From contig JAKTNV010000002.1 in the NCBI GenBank assembly GCA_022747635.1, forward strand, positions 109,271,869 to 109,335,868: a DNA stretch of 64,000 nucleotides, read 5' to 3'. The notes beneath the pieces are model-generated. The model made no database searches. It saw nothing but the letters and a program-made list of their open reading frames with translations, and was not told where the DNA came from. Source of the DNA: Hetaerina americana (taxonomy: Eukaryota; Arthropoda; Insecta; Odonata; Calopterygidae). The translations under genes and the position numbers were made by a program. Shown in pieces: positions 54,401-60,400 of this stretch; positions within the stretch are counted from its first letter, which is position 1, and each line of letters opens with the position of its first letter.

Positions 54401-57400
54401 AATTAAATATGACTAGAAAGTTCATGAGAATTAATGTTCAAAATTAATGGTCGACTAAGTGCTCATCTTGTATTTAGAAAATTGAAATGACTAATTGATT
54501 AAGGGCATCAATGGAATCAATGTGAGGCATTCTCAGCTGGAAGTATTACATTTACATAAAAGAGGTGACTAGAGACAGGGAATCGGACAGTATATTCCAT
54601 GAAAAGTTATAATTACACCCAGCGTATTTACTTTTAAAAAATTTTCCAGGACAGCTTCTGAAAAACACAACTTAATGAAGTCAAATCAATAGGCGAGTGA
54701 TATTTGCACTTCCACCCTTACCTAGGACCTGCAGCACATACACATAGGCATAGTTGGTGTTATATGCAAAAAATTAATCTAGTCATAAGCCAAATTTAAG
54801 AGTAATTTAATGAAGCCAGTGATTCAAATAGATCATGACCCTCTAGAACAGATGTTATCAATAGTTTATCAGACACTGTTCGGTTTTAGCGCTGCAGTTT
54901 TTCTTTTCATTAGTACACCAGTTATTTCAAATGTAATTTTCCACAGGCAGATATTATTGATTGAAATGGTAATCAAATTAATGCCAAAATAATTGTCAAT
55001 CCTTTCCTTCCTCAGTTCTCACCTCTAAAATAACCCAGGTTCGTCCACTAAAAGTGATCATCCTACCATTTTCCAAAAAAAATTGAATGTCTTTTAATTC
55101 TCATTCATAGTACATTAGTAATGATATGAAAAAAATGCTCAACTCCAGAGGAAATCCTTATTGTATAAACAATGCATTACTAAAGAAATTAATTGAATGC
55201 AAACAATGTGTCCAATGAAATAAAATTTCCTTTTTTCCTATCGGATTCACATCATTCAGCTATCTCCTTAATTTATCACCAACAGAATCTTCACCAATAC
55301 ACTAAGAAGAGTTGAAAACCATACAAAACCAAATGACCAACCATTTTATGACAACCTTCAGCAGGGGTAAAATCCTTTTCAGGATTCCCGATGGCAATGA
55401 GAGTAATTTAAGTTGACAGTTGCTTAGACCAAAATTAAAAAGAAATAGAAGGAAATACAGAGGAACATTGAGGCAACGTTGAAATAAATCTATTTGTCCC
55501 AAATCCATCACACCAAAGAAAATATTCATTGCAAAGAAAAACAACATCAAATACAATTTAATTTAAAGTAGACATCACTCAAATTATACCTCAAATAAAC
55601 ATCATTAAAGAGTTAAGCGCAAACTGAATTTGTTTCAATAGAGAAAGAAGCATTTGCTGCCAGGAGTGTTAAGCAAACAAAAATACAAAGACAAATGCTT
55701 ATCTGATGGCATAATTTGATCTAGAGTGGACATCTGCCCAATGACTCAAACCATGAAATTAGCAACACTAATGCTTTTAGCACAGATGTTGAGATTTCAA
55801 TGGTTTTAACCTTCCATCTAGAAAGTCCCACTGCTGTGCATCCTGAGATGTGCTTCTCTTACTTGTCCAGTGAACCAAATGATCATGATCATTTCCCTAT
55901 AAGTACCTCTCACAGAAAGCACTGCGCATGTAGCACTAGACCAGCACTCCCACATTCCCTCCACAACAATACATTCACCTTAAATGAACAACACTTACCA
56001 CCTCCTCTCTTCATAACTAAACAGATTAATGTTTGCTACTATCACTAACTCAATGCAACTAACTATGCACTAACGCAATGTACATTTTATGAATAATTTA
56101 TAAACATACATCGGGAGATGTGTAGATGAAGTGTCTAAGAATAGGTTTTCTTATAGGAGCTTTGGAACACCATAAGCCAATCTATCTTTTTAATCACATT
56201 CAACAAAAGAACAATACAATCTCTAATCTGCAATTGCTAACTTTAAAAGATGTTCATAGGTCCAGAGAGGACTAACCATGAAAATGAATGAGGCATATTA
56301 AATAGATTTCTCCCCATTCCAAAATCACCAGGGGGCCACTTCACCCAGACAATTTATTGAATAATTCAAGTCTGCTGGATTAGTGCTGCAACTAATGTTG
56401 ATATGCTGCAACATTGCTACCACTAACATAGAGATGAAAGCATCCATAAATTAATTTTACAAGCAGAACTACAATCTTAGGCCAGATTTCGGATCAACCC
56501 TCATAAAACACAGTACTGTGCTCGTAATCCCCAACTAACATCCTAAATAATCCTTAAACACCATACTAACCATTAAAATACCTTATTCCCTGGCTATGCA
56601 TACCTTCTGCATCCCTTGATTTCACCAAAAATGCCTATTCTTTTCCTCCCACATACCACACTTTCCCAACAATCTCCCTTCTATCGCAGCCTTAAGCATT
56701 AATATGTCCATTATAGATACCAAATGTAAAAGGTTTTTGATCATATACAGTAAATGTCATAGCTATTACAATGTGTGAACTAAAATACAGATGTTTTTAT
56801 AGCTTATGGAAAATAAATATAGCTATTGCATAAACATGAGGCCCTACAATGATTATGCTGCTAACATGATTTATTTTCAATCTAACTTAGATTGACATAT
56901 CAAATTGCCCATTTTTATGCTTATTATCCCACTGAGTCTAACTTGTTTATAAATAGTAAACAATACTAACGGCTGATTTTCAAAATACTTACAGACATCT
57001 CCTGTTGTTCTGATTCCACTGATATCACCAATGTTCGTCAAACACACCTTAGGCTGCTGGACAACTTCTACTTTAGGCTGAACACCATGCGTGGACATGA
57101 CAACTGTTGTTACTGTTGGTGATGAGCCCATAGCAAGTTTAGGGGGTTTGGAAACTGCAACGAGTGTAGGTGCAGCCTTTGGGGCTATGGAGACAGGCAC
57201 TTGAGATGTAACAACTCTCTGGGTGGTGATGACAGGCTTTGCTTCTGCGGGGGTCTGCCAAACAAGGACAGCATTTCAAATTTTGACAAATATTAAAAAA
57301 TGTCTGCACACTAATAAATTTAATAAACATTTAAGGAAATCAATAATACGACCATATCAAATCAATTCTGTTGAAACTTGATATTTTGTATGGAAAAGTT

Positions 57401-60400
57401 TCATTCATCAGTAGCTGATTATATTATCCAAGGTAAAAATTTCAATTATCGGACAAGTATTTGTATAAATAAATAGCCTATTGATTCAACTTCATTATAA
57501 TTCACATTAAAGTGATGCAACACATTAACCAACAGAACGAAACATCCTCTAAACTGCAAGTATCCCATCCGCATGGAAAAGGATTGTAGAATGCAAATAT
57601 TCAGGTATTTTCAGAGATAAATCAAAATTAATCCAATGGTTTTTCCTCTTGAATAAGATTCCAGGACAAATTCTAAACAACTCCATTACATATATATGTT
57701 TACCAAGTCATTGTCTGTAAAAAGAAAATGCTCTTGCATGGTTCGTGAAGTGCAATCTCTTCTGATTTGCTCGTTTGAAATCCCGCGATTTGACCGAGCA
57801 TCTTTTAGAATTATACTAGAAAGAGAAAGATGAATGTCAAACATTCTGCAAAGACATGATAGTTTCTAGATTGTTTCCTAGCTGTGAAAGGTAAAAGTTT
57901 AAACAGAAGATCCATTTGAATTCTCTGGCTTAGTTTCCATCATACATTATTTTTAGAGCATCCCTCTGAACAGTGGAATATTTGAGGAGTCAGTTCTTTT
58001 TTTATTTACCCAGTCAATGTCTGCTCCACATTTGTACTTTCATTTTCACATAGTTAAGCCTAAAACTCAATAATAATAGTAAATGTCTTTGCATCACATT
58101 TACCATTGAATTATTCTGTATCTCATTATAATCTTCTGTTAGGTGAAACATAAAGAAATGCTGACTGAATCCATTCATCCAATTTATGTTGAAATTATCA
58201 AAATCTTAAAGTGATCGGCAAAACCACTTCTCCCTCACTCTATAAGAATTTTTTCCATGTGCTCTCTTCCTGGTCCTCTTTCAAGGAGTGTGAGACCAGC
58301 AGAAGTATGAACCCCATCAGCAAAAAGAACAATTAATTCTCAGAGAAAAATATGAAGCCTTATCACTTTCATTCATTCGCTATTGGCTAAACAATTTCAC
58401 TCTCATTTCGTGAAGTATATGTTTGAAAGGTAAGATCAACATGAGAACTTACAGAACAATCATAACTACCATGACTAATCATTTCCAACTTCAATTAACT
58501 GAAGCTGAATGTGTACTGAAATTTCAATTTTTTGAAGGCCTTATCAAAAAATATTGGCAAATGATCGCATTCAATTACCTTCTTTACCAGAGTAAAAATG
58601 AAATTTTAGCAATCAATACCATGCACTTATATACGAACATAAAGCCAGAGTGCCTAATGCTTAAATATTAAAGGGTAAAGGCGGGCAGAATCAGAAATCA
58701 CTGACGGATGTGGGTAATATTCAAACTAAATCATTCAACCAACATGAAAATCAGATCTTAAAGGTTCGCAAGACCTTAGGCTAACTGACATGAATGGAAA
58801 ATATGAGCAATAGATGAGCAAACGATTGTGAAATGAAAACTTGGACAAATCTATTGCACAGATCACATCATTACGGCAGGCCCTTGCCACTACGGACGAT
58901 ATGGGGCCGGGAATTGTATAGAATAGACAAAATCCCAATTATACAAGTTTTTATGTACGTGACTCCATGGAACATTTCCACTTTGATCTGATGCACCCTT
59001 GATTGACATTGACTTCAAACAACTCCACATGATTCATTAGAATACATTAGCTACAAAGTGTGAGAAGATACCATTTAGATATGAAATAAACTATATATCA
59101 CCGATTTTCTCCAATAATTGATTTTCTCCTATAGTTGAGTATTTTCATTTATTCATGCTTAATTACTGAAGTCATTTTCTTAATACATGAGAACCTGAGC
59201 TACCTTGCCATTTGACTTGTGCAAACAGTTGTCCAACGTCAAAATCTTGAGGAAAAAACAAAATTATTTTCATTTAGTGTAGTTTTGATGCTATAAAGCA
59301 AGTTTCAATACTTTTTAACATTCAGGAGCCTTATTTTAATTATGGAATTGAGGCAGTTTAAGGGCACGGCAGTTGTTCATCACCAGTTCTTGCATTTTTC
59401 ACGCTTCATGATGTTCACATCAAAATCAATGTCATCCCTCATAATTTTGAATTGATGTGCTACATGAATTGACTTTTTCATGCGTTCTTACTATGCATAA
59501 ATTACATAACTAACTCCTATTCATGCAATGCACACACATTTTGAATCTTTGTCTGGCTGATTGAGGATACAAATTTAAATAGATCAAACTTCTGTCACCA
59601 GTAGTGCTCGTACTACCTCGCCATAACCGCAGAAATTCTTCCACGAAACTGTTCACATTACGGCTCTCAACCGTGTTCGTTAAGTGTACATAAAAGCAAC
59701 TAATGCAAAAAAGTTTCTTTATACACGCTAATGTACATGAGTGACCAGCGGGAAAACTGGAAATGAAATGGTGTTAATACAGGGTTCTAAATATGTTGGA
59801 AAAATATGAAATTAAAAGGGACGTGATAAAAATTTTGTAGATTGCAGGAAAACATAAATTCCAATGATGCAAAAACGGAGTTTGACTGCATTATGGATTA
59901 TGGAAAAGAGGATCATAGTGGGTATATCTTTGTCACAGATATTTCCATTACTTGTCTTCTCTGAAAATAATGTAATTCATACAAGAACATTGGTATTTAA
60001 TTACTTGGATGGCAAATAATTTGTTTTAGTATTACATATTCTTTCATTTTCTTAGCTGCATTTCGAAAATATCCAAGGAGAACATGCCATTGCAAAACAA
60101 CTTACAATAGACTTCCCCGGAATTATCATTAGCCCCTGTGGCACCGTGGTATGCTGAGCACCATGTTTCCTCTCCAACACTGCCGGCATCATCATCACTT
60201 TCACGGGCTCTTTGGAGGAAACACTGCCGATTGTTTCTGTCCTTGTGATTGTGGGATTAAGATCCAGTTGTTTCAAAACAGGCACCAGACACGCACCAGT
60301 ACCAACATTGCTGGGGGGCACCAGGGAAGCAGCAGTAACTGCGGCTAGTGAGGGTGAAATGTTGGCCATTGCACTGCTGGCGGCCAAAGCTTTCTGCGTC